Shown one piece after another: positions 27,401 through 36,012 of a stretch of DNA of 64,000 bases. Both the position numbers and the translations under genes were made by a program. The DNA is from CAZYSK01 sp964649415 (GTDB lineage: Bacteria; Chloroflexota; Anaerolineae; B4-G1), in contig CAZYSK010000005.1 in the NCBI GenBank assembly GCA_964649415.1, positions 62,001-126,000 of the forward strand. The letters are read 5' to 3'. The notes under the pieces were generated by a model, which worked only from the letters and a program-made list of their open reading frames with translations, made no database searches and was not told where the DNA came from. Positions within the stretch are counted from its first letter, which is position 1, and the number at the start of each line of letters is the position of its first letter.

Positions 27401-30041
27401 TCTCGGCGGCGCACAGGCCACGGGCGTGACGATCGATGACGCCCTGCCTGTCTCCACGACCTACGTAGCGGGCAGCCTGGCGATGAACACGGGCAGCGGG
27501 TGGACTGCGCTGACCGACGCCGCCGGGGATGATGCGGGCACCTACGTCGCACCCACGTTGACCATCGTCCCGGGTACCATCGGTGCTGGCGAGGAGGGCT
27601 GGATCCGCTACAACGTGCAGGTTGATAACGACTTGCCCCCCGGATCCCGAATCCTGAACTCAGCCACGCTCGATCGCGACCTGGATATCCCCCGCGAGTC
27701 GAACTTGATGGTCACCCGCATCTCGGACCTGCTGATTGGCAAGGAGGCCAAGCAGACGGCTGTATTGCCGGGCGAGATCATTGACTACGTCCTGACCTAC
27801 GAAAACACCTCCAGGACGAGCGACCAGACGGAGGTTTACGTGCACGAGGCGATACCGTCGTACACCAGCCTCGTTCCCGGCACCGTGTCCGGCGGCGATC
27901 AAGTCGCGTACTCGTGGGACAACGGGGCCTCCTGGACGCCCACGCTGCCCGTGACGCCCGTCACTCACATCCGGTGGTATGATGCGCTGGTGCCGACCGA
28001 GACACAGGCAACGGTGGAATTCGCGGCCCGGGTGCGCCCTCTCCTGCCGCCCGGTACCACCATCCAGAACATGGCTCACATCAGCAGCACGGAGACCGCC
28101 GCGTGGTTCCACGAGTGGATTCCGTCGAACCAGGTTGAGGTGGAGACCACTATGCCCGGCGTCGCCGTCATCTCTGGCGCGGTGTTCGAGGACGTCGACG
28201 GGGACGGCGTGCAAGGTATCGATGAGTGGGGCATCGCCGACATCACCATCACGATGGATGGCGTGATCACAACTTCCACCGGCACAGACGGCAGCTACAT
28301 GTTCTCTACCACGATACCCGGCATGCACACGGTTCGCGAGACCAATCCAAAAGCCGCTTCTCCCAACGTCCGTATTGAGTCGCGTATGTCTGCTGGAGTG
28401 CCGAGTGTCGTCTCCCGGCGCACCACACCCGGGCTGATGCATCAGGTCTGGGGGCCAACTGACCTGCCGGACTATTTCTCGACGACGCCCAGCCAGGTCC
28501 ACGTCGACGTGGAACTGGGCAACAGCTACCAGGTAGACTTCGGCAATGCACGTACAGACGCCGGTTTCGCTTCCGTCCACGGCACTGTGTTCAGCGACAC
28601 GGACGGTGACGGCCTGCAAGACGCCACCGAGCGCGGCATCGCCGATACGTCGATCACGCTGGACGGAGCAATCACGACCACCACAGATCTCTATGGCAGG
28701 TATTCCTTCACTACCACAGCGCCAGGCGTACACGTCGTCCAAGAAAGTGACCCGGACCATTACATGTCCACCACGCCAAACGAGGTACATATCGACGTGG
28801 CTGTCGGCCATGGATACCTGCTGGACTTCGGCGACGCCCCTGCCGGTTCAGGCTTCGTGCCCGTCTTCGGCACCGTGTTCAGCGATGATAATGGGGACGG
28901 GACGTATGACAGGGATGAGATAGGAATCCCCGGCGCGACCGTTACATTGGATGGGGCACCAGGCGTGATCAGCGGGCCTTATGGTGGCTACGTCCTCTCG
29001 ACGACAGCGACGGGTTCTCATACAGTCACTGAGACCGATCTTGATGGCTATCTCTCCACCACGCCCAATGAAGTGCCCATAGACGTAGCATTGGGCAGCA
29101 ACCCCCAGGTAGACTTTGGCGATCTGTGGATACAGCCGCTGACCTGTGATGCCGACATCTACGAGGAGGATGATTCTCCCAGTCAAGCCAAGATGTTCGA
29201 CGTCAACACGATTCAAGCGCACCAGTTCTGCGACGACGCCACAGACTGGGTCAAGTTCTTCGCCCAGGCCAATTCCGTATACACCATCACTACCTCATCC
29301 TATGGTCAGCGGGCCGACAGCCGCCTGACACTGTTCGATACCGACGGGGTGACCGTGCTCGCGGTCAACGACGATTACCACGGCGCGCTGGACTATTCGT
29401 CGCGCATCGTGTGGATGGCGCAGGCCGATGATACCTACTACGTGTGCATCACCAATCAAGGCGAGATGACGGGCCGTTTCACCGACTACGGCTTGATGAT
29501 CCAGGGGCGCGATCCGACCATCATCTACCTGCCTCTCGTGACGCGCAGCTACGACACCGTCCAGAGCGAGCATGCCCCAGCCTACAGCCAAGCCAGCCAC
29601 GTGAAGCGCCCTAGCGGCGTCATCAGTCACACCTGTCCCGATGCCTACGAGGCCGACGACACCTGGGCGCAGGCCCGCGCCATCGAGGCTGGCGTTGTCC
29701 AGGTCCACTCGTTCGACAGCGACCCCCTGTACTTCGTGGCAGACAAGGACTTCGTGAAGCTGGACATCTCGGAGAGGCTGGCCCTCACGTTTACCATCCC
29801 CGTGGTCACAAGCACCGCGACGGTCATGGAGCTGTTTGACGAGCGCGGCCGTTCGCTGCTCGTGACGGGCACCACCGAATTGACGTGGATGCCACGCACG
29901 AACGGTCGGTACTACCTCAGCGTGCGCCCGGCGGCAGGCATTGGCTCCTTCGGCTGTGCAGATACTGTGGGCTATCACCTGCTGATGGAAGAACGGGACC
30001 TGCGGGTCGTCTATCTGCCGATGGTGGTCCGGTACGTCTAG
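24468..30041 (+). CDS. Giant secreted surface protein with DUF11, SdrD_B-like and PPC domains
   Basis: A 1857-residue exported protein. A signal peptide is visible (hydrophobic core HVCVLVLVSLLTTVPAVA, likely cleavage after A40). The first 500 residues resemble IgGFc-binding-like beta modules. DUF11 repeats follow near 545-640, 835-940, 960-1080 and 1090-1230, then three SdrD_B-like modules near 1240, 1370 and 1465, each with a DxDGDGxQ or DDNGDG calcium-type loop, and two pre-peptidase C-terminal (PPC) modules near 1560 and 1720. The motif IYLPLVTR follows the first PPC (29522) and VYLPMVVR ends the protein. This suggests the terminal module was duplicated. It is a likely cell-surface or sheath adhesin. 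The ATG at 24468 follows GGAAGAGG; a second possible start at 24531 lies after a perfect hairpin (24506-24526). Confidence 0.9.
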   Translation: MQGYGQAAHLLGQGRPRAFPLMHVCVLVLVSLLTTVPAVAQPTGYQEYYVLGYEEHVWRAFLEINDDPDSEEIQAGEICSTVSLVATADYQVIYYDHWEDGYEADLLHPVQSTTTVYGDRDTGNGGTGSDLLRAGQDINLTSDSEITGTTAITGYVPVAPARNPADLRYDGGDRIISSGGPVDLVHAMWPLNNSWIGGAWEVYSRQAYANSHSYRLPIGENLYKFDADDYGDFRNVFLQLGAFEDNTTVSISNHAGVVNLTLDRGQIYSSMGQLGSSSAPTITIDAGTYIRSNNPVQVGLITGAEGNFQGRFLVVLPDHLWGADYVVPIPGGLPGDEPEVYLFNPNDFPITVEAYDQGIEQSTFVIAPTGQVSATVPYSRMRGGDQIPVDSAARFTSSDGVFGVVVCAGSKNISYDWGFAGIPSKYLTQDYYVSWAPGDYHVPPQNNGSPAWVTPLADETTFYVDFSPLDDVVDQTFTLDVLQQRRIFDPDNDNTGMHIWATGQFAVAWGEDPLTADRSDPYLDLGVAMLPLQQRWLDPVLTLDKSAHPTILPPTGGAVTFTLVAHSYDSPLLNVSFTDTLPMNWTYVPASTHVTYADGSTDDPAPAISDRTLLWDLGSRLDADESMTLTFQAQMTTTGKVGVPVRDGFESDSYAGGQNWTSGWQEAGDDGLPSSGDVGITDTRPFAGSRHLHIQGSDNSISRTFDPSTFTAPVLRLMRQTDSLEDDERFYLDIYDGLQWTPVLTWTGEGQQGTYVQETVALEDYVSDVATIRFRSGSSGVETTDHLYIDEVEVYDAIAASVNVGEAVGEHMYSDVLFNPSDEATVYLGSLNLVKTVSSAEAGIGDTLAYTLTYANGSSSIPVADVTLHDVVPIQHVTFQSASNGYTYSPGSGTITWTLGTLAPGASGDVTFIVKVDDFVADGTVIENRGDINSPLTIKASSNAVHTTIRAPDVAFEKLGPTAASRGQIITYTLHYQNLGGAQATGVTIDDALPVSTTYVAGSLAMNTGSGWTALTDAAGDDAGTYVAPTLTIVPGTIGAGEEGWIRYNVQVDNDLPPGSRILNSATLDRDLDIPRESNLMVTRISDLLIGKEAKQTAVLPGEIIDYVLTYENTSRTSDQTEVYVHEAIPSYTSLVPGTVSGGDQVAYSWDNGASWTPTLPVTPVTHIRWYDALVPTETQATVEFAARVRPLLPPGTTIQNMAHISSTETAAWFHEWIPSNQVEVETTMPGVAVISGAVFEDVDGDGVQGIDEWGIADITITMDGVITTSTGTDGSYMFSTTIPGMHTVRETNPKAASPNVRIESRMSAGVPSVVSRRTTPGLMHQVWGPTDLPDYFSTTPSQVHVDVELGNSYQVDFGNARTDAGFASVHGTVFSDTDGDGLQDATERGIADTSITLDGAITTTTDLYGRYSFTTTAPGVHVVQESDPDHYMSTTPNEVHIDVAVGHGYLLDFGDAPAGSGFVPVFGTVFSDDNGDGTYDRDEIGIPGATVTLDGAPGVISGPYGGYVLSTTATGSHTVTETDLDGYLSTTPNEVPIDVALGSNPQVDFGDLWIQPLTCDADIYEEDDSPSQAKMFDVNTIQAHQFCDDATDWVKFFAQANSVYTITTSSYGQRADSRLTLFDTDGVTVLAVNDDYHGALDYSSRIVWMAQADDTYYVCITNQGEMTGRFTDYGLMIQGRDPTIIYLPLVTRSYDTVQSEHAPAYSQASHVKRPSGVISHTCPDAYEADDTWAQARAIEAGVVQVHSFDSDPLYFVADKDFVKLDISERLALTFTIPVVTSTATVMELFDERGRSLLVTGTTELTWMPRTNGRYYLSVRPAAGIGSFGCADTVGYHLLMEERDLRVVYLPMVVRYV
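24506..24526. repeat. Perfect 9-bp hairpin at the start of the surface-protein gene
   Basis: GGGAAGGCC and GGCCTTCCC flank a three-base loop, ending four bases before an in-frame ATG at 24531. If translation starts at 24468 it lies inside the signal-peptide coding region; if at 24531 it would mask the ribosome-binding region. It could regulate translation, but no mechanism is shown. Confidence 0.5.
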
Positions 30042-30223
30042 TGGGCGGAGAGACGAACGCGGACGCTGATCGCGCGTCCATTCACGGTACGATACGGCTG
30101 CACAGCACGGGACCGAAAGCAAGGCAGTAGATCTGCCATCAGCGGCAGCGGCGGAGTTGCGTCAATCCAACACCCGTGCTAGACTTCCACCATCATACGG
30201 CGCGCCGCTCGAGCAGTGGGCAG

Positions 30224-30826
30224 ATGAGCATCCTCAATATCGGCCTGATCTCTGACACACACATCCCCCATCGCCTGAAGCAACTGCCCGGCGCGGCGCT
30301 TGATGCGTTCGCGGGAGTGGATGTCATCCTGCACGCAGGTGACGTGGATGACCCGCGCGTGTTGGATACGCTGCGAGGCATCGCGCCGACATACGCCGTG
30401 CGCGGCAACGTCCATCTACAGGACTTCTCAGACGGTGGCGCGATGCTACCGGCCGTGGTCGAGCTGCAGCTAGATGACCGGCACATCGTCCTCACCCATG
30501 GGCACCGGCCTGGCCTGCCGGGTTTCTTCCTGAAGGGCCTGGAAGTCGCTGCTCAATGGCTCAGGCTGACGAGCCCCGAGGACTCCAATACGCACATTGC
30601 CCACCGCCTGGCGCGGCTCTATCCGGACGCGGATATCATCGTGTTCGGACACACGCATCAGGCGCACGTCGAGCAGGTGGGAGACACACTGCTGATCAAT
30701 CCCGGGGCGGTCTGCACCGGAAAACGGGAAAAACCGTCGGTGGCACGGATGCGCTTGGGAACGGGCAGCCCCGAGGTCGAGATCATCCCTCTGTTCCCGA
30801 CCACTGGGGAAGACAGAGGGGTCTGA
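30224..30826 (+). CDS. YfcE/MJ0936-type metallophosphoesterase
   Basis: A 200-residue calcineurin-like phosphoesterase of the YfcE family. All metal-binding motifs are present: LISDTHIP (D-x-H), HAGDVDD (GD-x-x-D), GNVHLQD (GNxxx; usually GNCD, here GNVH), LTHGHRPG (GHG-like) and FGHTHQAH (GHTH). The family hydrolyses phosphodiesters with Mn or other divalent metals. The length fits the family. The ATG at 30224 was chosen because IGLISDTH should begin within about six residues. The ribosome-binding site is weak (GTGGG). It lies 88 bases before the photolyase gene in the same direction. Confidence 0.9.
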   Translation: MSILNIGLISDTHIPHRLKQLPGAALDAFAGVDVILHAGDVDDPRVLDTLRGIAPTYAVRGNVHLQDFSDGGAMLPAVVELQLDDRHIVLTHGHRPGLPGFFLKGLEVAAQWLRLTSPEDSNTHIAHRLARLYPDADIIVFGHTHQAHVEQVGDTLLINPGAVCTGKREKPSVARMRLGTGSPEVEIIPLFPTTGEDRGV

Positions 30827-30913
30827 GTGGGTTTCGAGCATGCGGATTGACGTGCACCGTGGGACAGTGGGGCGCAATCCGGTGTGTGCCGGACTGCAAC
30901 CGGAGATGCTTCT

Positions 30914-32347
30914 ATGACAACCGCTTTGTGGTGGATGCGCCGAGACCTGCGCCTGGCGGACAATCAGGCCTTGCACGCCGCCCTGGCTCACGCTGAGCAC
31001 GTGGTCCCGGTTTTCGTGCTGGATCCGGCGCTGCTGACCTCGCCCCGCGTCGGCCCCACGCGTGTCGCCTTCCTGCTCGGTGGCCTGCGCCAACTGGAGC
31101 AGGAACTGCGCAGACGGGGCAGCCGGCTGATCATCCGCCACGGCGACCCAACGGACGAACTGGCCGCCCTGTTGAGCGAGAGCGAAGCCAGCGTGGTGTT
31201 CGCCGAGGAGGATTTCTCACCGTACGCCCGGCAACGCGACGCCCGCGTGTCCGAGCGCCTGCCGCTGCATCTGGCCGGCAGTTGCGTCGTGCACCCGCCG
31301 GGAACCGTGATGAAGGCCGACGGCACGCCCTACACCGTCTTCACGCCGTTCAGCCGCAAGTGGAAGTCGCTGCCGCATCCGCGCTCCGGCGACGTCATCC
31401 CAGTTCCGGATCACATCTCGACGCCACACGGGTTGCACAGCTTGCCCATACCCTCGGAGCCGGCGTTGCCATCCAGCGTCCCATTTCCTCCCGGCGAGGC
31501 GGAGGCCCAGCGACGTCTGGCAGCTTTCGCGTCCCAACCGGGCATCTCGGCAGATGCGCCCATCTACGCCTACGCGACGGCGCGCAATCGCCTGGACATG
31601 GCAGGAACGTCGCGCCTGTCGCCCTACCTTCATCTGGGGATGCTGTCCGCACGGCAGGCGGTCGTAGCCGCACGCGATGCTCTGGACGCCGCCCCGGACA
31701 CTCAAGGCCGCCAGGGCGCTGAGACCTGGCTGAACGAGCTCATCTGGCGAGAGTTCTACGTGCACATTCTCTACCATTTCCCCCACGTTCTGGAGGAGAA
31801 CTTCCGCGCTGCGCTGCGGACCGTCGCCTGGGACAACGATGAGACAACGTTCGCCGCCTGGTGCGCGGGCCGTACCGGGTATCCGGTGGTGGATGCCGGG
31901 ATGCGCCAGTTGGCGCAGACCGGATGGATGCACAACCGCGCTCGCATGATCGTGGCCTCGTTCTTGGTCAAGGACCTGCTGATTGACTGGCGCTGGGGGG
32001 AACGCTATTTCATGCAGCGCCTGGTGGACGGGGACCCGGCAGCCAACAACGGTGGTTGGCAATGGACAGCCGGTACAGGGACGGACGCCGCGCCCTACTT
32101 CCGGGTCTTCAACCCGGTGCTGCAGGGCAAGAAGCACGATCCGAGCGGGGCTTACGTGCGGCGCTGGGTGCGGGAGCTGGATTCGGTACCCGACAAGTTC
32201 ATCCACGAACCGTGGCGGATGCCGCCCGGCGTGCAACGGGAGGCAGGCTGCATCGTCGGGGACGACTACCCCGGCCCTATCGTGGATCACGCCTGGGCAC
32301 GCGAGCGGGTTCTGGCAGCGTATGCCCGCGCGCGAGGGGCGGACTGA
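30914..32347 (+). CDS. phr: Deoxyribodipyrimidine photolyase (class I)
   Basis: A 477-residue FAD photolyase, which splits UV-induced cyclobutane pyrimidine dimers using blue or near-UV light. The N-terminal antenna domain begins TALWWMRRDLRLADNQAL. The C-terminal FAD domain has TSRLSPYLHLGMLSARQ, WLNELIWREFYVHIL, MRQLAQTGWMHNRARM, DGDPAANNGGWQWTAGTG and YFRVFNPVLQGKKHDP, the signature blocks that hold FAD and the dimer, with the electron-transfer tryptophans conserved. Length is normal for class I. The ATG at 30914 has GGAG eight bases upstream. It opens the light-damage gene run that also contains DUF523-DUF1722, Staygreen and UvsE. Confidence 0.96.
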   Translation: MTTALWWMRRDLRLADNQALHAALAHAEHVVPVFVLDPALLTSPRVGPTRVAFLLGGLRQLEQELRRRGSRLIIRHGDPTDELAALLSESEASVVFAEEDFSPYARQRDARVSERLPLHLAGSCVVHPPGTVMKADGTPYTVFTPFSRKWKSLPHPRSGDVIPVPDHISTPHGLHSLPIPSEPALPSSVPFPPGEAEAQRRLAAFASQPGISADAPIYAYATARNRLDMAGTSRLSPYLHLGMLSARQAVVAARDALDAAPDTQGRQGAETWLNELIWREFYVHILYHFPHVLEENFRAALRTVAWDNDETTFAAWCAGRTGYPVVDAGMRQLAQTGWMHNRARMIVASFLVKDLLIDWRWGERYFMQRLVDGDPAANNGGWQWTAGTGTDAAPYFRVFNPVLQGKKHDPSGAYVRRWVRELDSVPDKFIHEPWRMPPGVQREAGCIVGDDYPGPIVDHAWARERVLAAYARARGAD

Positions 32348-32371
32348 CACACTACAGGAGAGAACCCCAAG

Positions 32372-32947
32372 ATGAGCATTCCCGATCTGTTCCGAGGAGA
32401 CCGCGTCCGGCTGGCAAGCCTGACCCCGGACGATCTACCCGCACTTGCCGCGTGGCACGAAGATGCCGAGTTCCTGCGCCTGTATGATGCCCGCCCGGCA
32501 CGTCCCAAGACACCGGCCGAGTTGAGCCAGTGGCTGGAGAGACTGCCGGACGACAAGAGCACCTTCACGTTCGCGGTCAGGCCACTCCACGGTGACGCAC
32601 TCATCGGCACGCTCGAACTAGATGGCATCATCTGGGCGCACGGGGTGTGCGGGATCGGCGTTGCCATCGGAGACCACGCTAACTGGGGAAAGGGCTACGG
32701 ACACGAGGCGGCACAGCTCGGCCTCGGCTTCGCCTTCGAGGAATTGAACCTGCACCGCGTCCAGGCCACGGCGTTCAGCTACAACGCGCGCTCTATCGCG
32801 CTCCTGGAGAAACTGGGGTTCCAGCGCGAGGGCACGTACCGGGAGTTCCTCCGGCGCGACGGCAAGCGCCACGATATGCTCCTGTATGGGCTGCTGCGCC
32901 ACGAATGGGAGGCGCTCCAGCAAGATACCGGTGAGGAGGGCCAGTGA
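32372..32947 (+). CDS. GNAT acetyltransferase (RimJ/RimL-like)
   Basis: A 191-residue GCN5-related N-acetyltransferase. It has DRVRLASLTPDDLPALAAW at the N-terminus, the acetyl-CoA binding motif near GIGVAIGDHANWGKGYGHEA, then ALGFAF-like LGFAFEELNLHRV, and YNARSIALLEKLGFQREG, which is characteristic of the RimJ/RimL family. These acetylate protein N-termini or small amines; the substrate here is not known. A ribosome-binding site (AGGAGAG) precedes the ATG. The stop codon overlaps the GTG start of the next gene in GTGA, which indicates translational coupling. It begins 24 bases after the photolyase. Confidence 0.93.
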   Translation: MSIPDLFRGDRVRLASLTPDDLPALAAWHEDAEFLRLYDARPARPKTPAELSQWLERLPDDKSTFTFAVRPLHGDALIGTLELDGIIWAHGVCGIGVAIGDHANWGKGYGHEAAQLGLGFAFEELNLHRVQATAFSYNARSIALLEKLGFQREGTYREFLRRDGKRHDMLLYGLLRHEWEALQQDTGEEGQ

Positions 32948-33579
32948 GACAACCGGTCGTCCAATTCTTACTCCAGGGGTTTCTCATCGGCATCTCAATC
33001 GCCGCGCCAGTTGGGCCAATCGGGGTATTGTGTATCCGGCGCACGCTGTCCGAAGGGCACTCAACCGGCTTCGCATCCGGTCTGGGAGCGGCGACAGCGG
33101 ATGCCATCTACGGTTGCGTCGCGGGCTTCGGCCTGACGTTCATCTCGGACGTCTTGGTCAGCCAGCAAACGTGGTTCCGCCTGGTCGGAGGTCTCTTTCT
33201 ATGCTATCTGGGGATCAGGAACCTCCTGACCAAGCCGCCGGACAGCGCATCGGGACAAGCGGCCTCCGTCACAGGCCAGGGGATCGTTGGCGCGTATGCC
33301 TCCACGTTCGCGCTCACCCTGACCAATCCGATGACGATCCTTTCGTTCGCGGCGATCTTCGCCGGATTGGGAATGACGGACTCCGGGGGACAATGGCACA
33401 CCGCTGCCGCGTTGGTCTCGGGCGTGTTCGCCGGCTCCGTCACGTGGTGGTTCTTCCTCAGTGGCATCGCGGGCGCGTTCCGGACCCGGTTCACCGCACG
33501 CGCGATGCAGTGGGTGAACAGAATCTCGGGTGCCATCGTCACAGGGTTCGGCCTGGTTGCCCTGGTGAGCCTGCTCTGA
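32944..33579 (+). CDS. LysE-family transporter
   Basis: A 211-residue membrane protein with six hydrophobic segments. The N-terminus FLLQGFLIGISIAAPVGPIG carries the LysE family motif GxxxxxxPGP/APVGP, followed by ALGAATADAIYG-like GLGAATADAIYGCVAG and a C-terminal NRISGAIVTGFGLVAL. The family exports amino acids such as lysine, threonine or homoserine lactones. The start is GTG at 32944, overlapping the previous stop by four bases. No further gene is seen before the promoter at 33681. Confidence 0.92.
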   Translation: MRQPVVQFLLQGFLIGISIAAPVGPIGVLCIRRTLSEGHSTGFASGLGAATADAIYGCVAGFGLTFISDVLVSQQTWFRLVGGLFLCYLGIRNLLTKPPDSASGQAASVTGQGIVGAYASTFALTLTNPMTILSFAAIFAGLGMTDSGGQWHTAAALVSGVFAGSVTWWFFLSGIAGAFRTRFTARAMQWVNRISGAIVTGFGLVALVSLL

Positions 33580-33680
33580 TGCATTGACGCCAACCGCCAC
33601 CAGCCCCACCCGCAGATTCCCGCTTCAGATGAGGTCTATGCAACTTCCGAGGGATTCCGCGGCGAGACTCTGACAAAACC

Positions 33681-33709
33681 CTGACAAACGTGCGACAATG
33701 TGGTAAAAT
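33681..33709 (+). promoter_or_regulatory. Sigma-70-type promoter of the DegV operon
   Basis: CTGACA (33681-33686), a 17-bp spacer and TAAAAT (33704-33709) precede the DegV start at 33756 by 47 bases. A second CTGACA copy lies 11 bases upstream (33670). Confidence 0.75.
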
Positions 33710-33755
33710 CGGGCAAATCAGGGAAACCACACACAGCTCGCGAAAAGGGGGACCT

Positions 33756-34601
33756 ATGTCAATCGGGATCGTGACGGATAGCACCTGCGACCTGCCCCAG
33801 GAGATGGTTGCCAAACACGGCATCACGGTCATCCCTGCCTACATCAACATAGACGGCGAGAGTTACCGCGACGGCGTCGAGCTATCCCGCCAGGAGTTCT
33901 ACAGGAGACTGCCGGACTGCCAGACTCCGCCAACCACGTCGGCGCCAGGACCGGGGACGTTCACCCAGGTTCACCGGCAACTGGCAGACGAGGGTGCTAC
34001 AGAAATCCTGTCCATCCACATATCCGAGACGCTGAGCAACATCGTGAACGTGGCCCGCATGGCGGCGGAGGAGACGGACTTCGTGCCTGTGACCGTGATG
34101 GACTCGGGGCAGTTGACCGCGGGGACCGGGCTCCTGGCTCTGACCGCTGCCCAGGCTGCCGCCGCGGGCGCTTCCATGGGAGAGATCGTCGACCTGCTGC
34201 AGGATCAGATCTTGCGCACGCACTCGGTGGCGGCACTGGATACGCTGGAGTACCTGCGGCGCAGCGGGCGCGTGAGCTGGGTGCGCTCCGGCCTGGGAAC
34301 CCTGTTGAAGATAAAGCCATTGCTGACGATGTACAACGGGGAGACGTCGCTGGAAGCGGTGCGCACGCACAAGCGCGCATTCGCACGGCTGACCCAAATG
34401 GTAGCCGATCTCGGCCCGCTCGAGCAGGTTGCACTGGTACACACGCACGCACCCGAAAAGGCCGAGGAGTTGCTGCAACAAGCGAGACATCTCCTCCCCG
34501 GGGGCCAGGTTCTGTTCTCTGAGGATGTGACGCCGTTGATCGGCGCACACATCGGCCCTGGTACTGCATGCTTCGTCTGCGTACAGGCTCGCCCGGCATG
34601 A
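33756..34601 (+). CDS. DegV family fatty-acid-binding protein (FakB-like)
   Basis: A 281-residue DegV/FakB protein. It opens SIGIVTDSTCDLP and has GVELSRQEFYRRL, PTTSAPGPGTF (the PxTSxPs segment), a central SETLSNIVNVARMAAEE and VMDSGQLTAGTGLLAL, then LEYLRRSGRVSWVRSGLGTLLKIKPLL, the family signature lining the lipid tunnel. DegV proteins bind a fatty acid and present it to the FakA kinase in phospholipid synthesis. No fakA lies in the window. The ATG at 33756 is preceded by GGGGGA. It is first in a closely spaced plus-strand run up to 39768. Confidence 0.95.
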   Translation: MSIGIVTDSTCDLPQEMVAKHGITVIPAYINIDGESYRDGVELSRQEFYRRLPDCQTPPTTSAPGPGTFTQVHRQLADEGATEILSIHISETLSNIVNVARMAAEETDFVPVTVMDSGQLTAGTGLLALTAAQAAAAGASMGEIVDLLQDQILRTHSVAALDTLEYLRRSGRVSWVRSGLGTLLKIKPLLTMYNGETSLEAVRTHKRAFARLTQMVADLGPLEQVALVHTHAPEKAEELLQQARHLLPGGQVLFSEDVTPLIGAHIGPGTACFVCVQARPA

Positions 34602-34673
34602 GCCGCATCGCCCGGTGCATAGGATGCTCGCGCGCTCGAAGGCTGAGAATCAGGAAGTGGATGGAGGACAAGG

Positions 34674-35009
34674 ATGAGAATCGCTAAGGCTGTCGCACTG
34701 CTAGGCGTTCTTGCGATGGGGGGTATCCTCATCTATGCCTTCACGACGGGCAACTTCACCGAGGAGGGCAACGTCCTACTATCGATGCCCTGGGGCATCG
34801 TGTCGCTCGTCGATCTGTACGTCGGGTTCATTCTCTTCTCCGGCTGGATCGTATATCGTGAGAAGTCGCTTGTCCGGTCCATCATCTGGGTCTTTTTCAT
34901 GATGGTGCTGGGCTTCTTCACGGCCAGCCTGTACACGCTCATCGCCCTCCAGACGAGCGGTGGCGACTGGAAGCGGTTCTGGATGGGCAGGAGATGGAAC
35001 GATGAATGA
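34674..35009 (+). CDS. DUF1475-like small membrane protein
   Basis: A 111-residue protein with three hydrophobic segments (VALLGVLAMGGILIYAF, WGIVSLVDLYVGFILFSGWIV, IIWVFFMMVLGFFTASLYTLIAL). The pattern PWGIVSLVDLYVGFILFSGWIVYREKS resembles the DUF1475 family, whose function is unknown. A ribosome-binding site (GGAGGACAAGG) precedes the ATG. Its 3-prime end overlaps the next start by eight bases (ATGAATGA), indicating coupling with the DUF523-DUF1722 gene. Confidence 0.8.
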   Translation: MRIAKAVALLGVLAMGGILIYAFTTGNFTEEGNVLLSMPWGIVSLVDLYVGFILFSGWIVYREKSLVRSIIWVFFMMVLGFFTASLYTLIALQTSGGDWKRFWMGRRWNDE

Positions 35010-35994
35010 GAAAGCCAGTGGGTCCCCGCCTGATGACGCGCGAGACTGCACCATCCGCCTGGGAATCAGCAGGTGTCTGCTGGGCGAGAACGTGCGCTAC
35101 GACGGCGGGCACAAGCGAGACCGGTTTCTGACCGACACGCTGGGCCGCTTCGTCGAGTGGGTGCCGGTCTGTCCAGAGGTCGAGATCGGCCTGCCCATCC
35201 CGCGCGAGTCCCTGCGGCTGGTGGGCGACCCTGAAGATCCCCGGCTGATCGCTCCAAAATCGGGCCAGGATCATACGGAGCGCATGCAAAGCTGGGCGCA
35301 GGGCCGCCTGGAGGAATTGGCTACGGCCAGGCTGCACGGCTTCGTCTTCAAGAAGGACTCCCCCAGCTCCGGCCTTTTCCGAGTGCGCGTCTACGACAAG
35401 AACGGTATGCCCAGGCGCGTGGGCACAGGGATCTTCGCGCGCGAGGTGACGAAGCGCTTCCCCCTGCTGCCCGTGGAGGAGGAGGGACGCCTGCACGACA
35501 TGGGACTGAGGGAGAATTTCATCGATCGGGTCTTCGCCTACCATCGCTGGACGTGCATGCTGGAGGGCAATCCGACACCCGGCGGCATGGTCCAGTTTCA
35601 CACCGCGCACAAGCTGACGGTGCTGGCCCACAGTCCCTCCCATTACAAGGAAATGGGCCGCATGGTCGCCCAGGCCGGGTCGCTTCCATGGGGAGAGGCC
35701 GTGCAGACGTACGGCAGCCTGCTGATGGAGGGTCTCAAGGTGCTGACGTCGCCTGGCAAGCACACCAACGTCCTGCAACACCTGATGGGGTTCCTCCGGG
35801 ACGACCTGACGGGGGACGACAAGGCGGAGCTATTGGATCTCATCGAGGACTACCGGCAAGGGTTGGTGCCCTTGATCGTGCCAATGACGTTACTGCGGCA
35901 CCACCTGCGCGGCAACGAGGTGCCCGATTGGGTCCATCAGCAGGTCTACCTGTACCCCTATCCGAAGGAACTCATGTTGCGCAATCACGTGTGA
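35002..35994 (+). CDS. DUF523-DUF1722 protein (TudS-like plus YbgA-like)
   Basis: A 330-residue two-domain protein. Residues 15-160 are DUF523 (LGISRCLLGENVRYDGGHKRD, VPVCPEVEIGLPIPRE), with cysteines placed like those that hold the [4Fe-4S] cluster in TudS thiouracil desulfidases. Residues 175-330 are DUF1722 (FIDRVFAYHRW, LVQFHTAHKL-like MVQFHTAHKLTVLAHSP, NVLQHLMGF, LIVPMTLLRHHL). In E. coli the DUF1722 gene ybgA sits next to phr, and here too a photolyase lies nearby. The precise reaction is unknown; Fe-S-dependent processing of thiolated or damaged bases is an inference. The ATG at 35002 has AGGAG nine bases upstream. Confidence 0.88.
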   Translation: MNEKASGSPPDDARDCTIRLGISRCLLGENVRYDGGHKRDRFLTDTLGRFVEWVPVCPEVEIGLPIPRESLRLVGDPEDPRLIAPKSGQDHTERMQSWAQGRLEELATARLHGFVFKKDSPSSGLFRVRVYDKNGMPRRVGTGIFAREVTKRFPLLPVEEEGRLHDMGLRENFIDRVFAYHRWTCMLEGNPTPGGMVQFHTAHKLTVLAHSPSHYKEMGRMVAQAGSLPWGEAVQTYGSLLMEGLKVLTSPGKHTNVLQHLMGFLRDDLTGDDKAELLDLIEDYRQGLVPLIVPMTLLRHHLRGNEVPDWVHQQVYLYPYPKELMLRNHV

Positions 35995-36012
35995 GACGGA
36001 TTGGAGCAACAC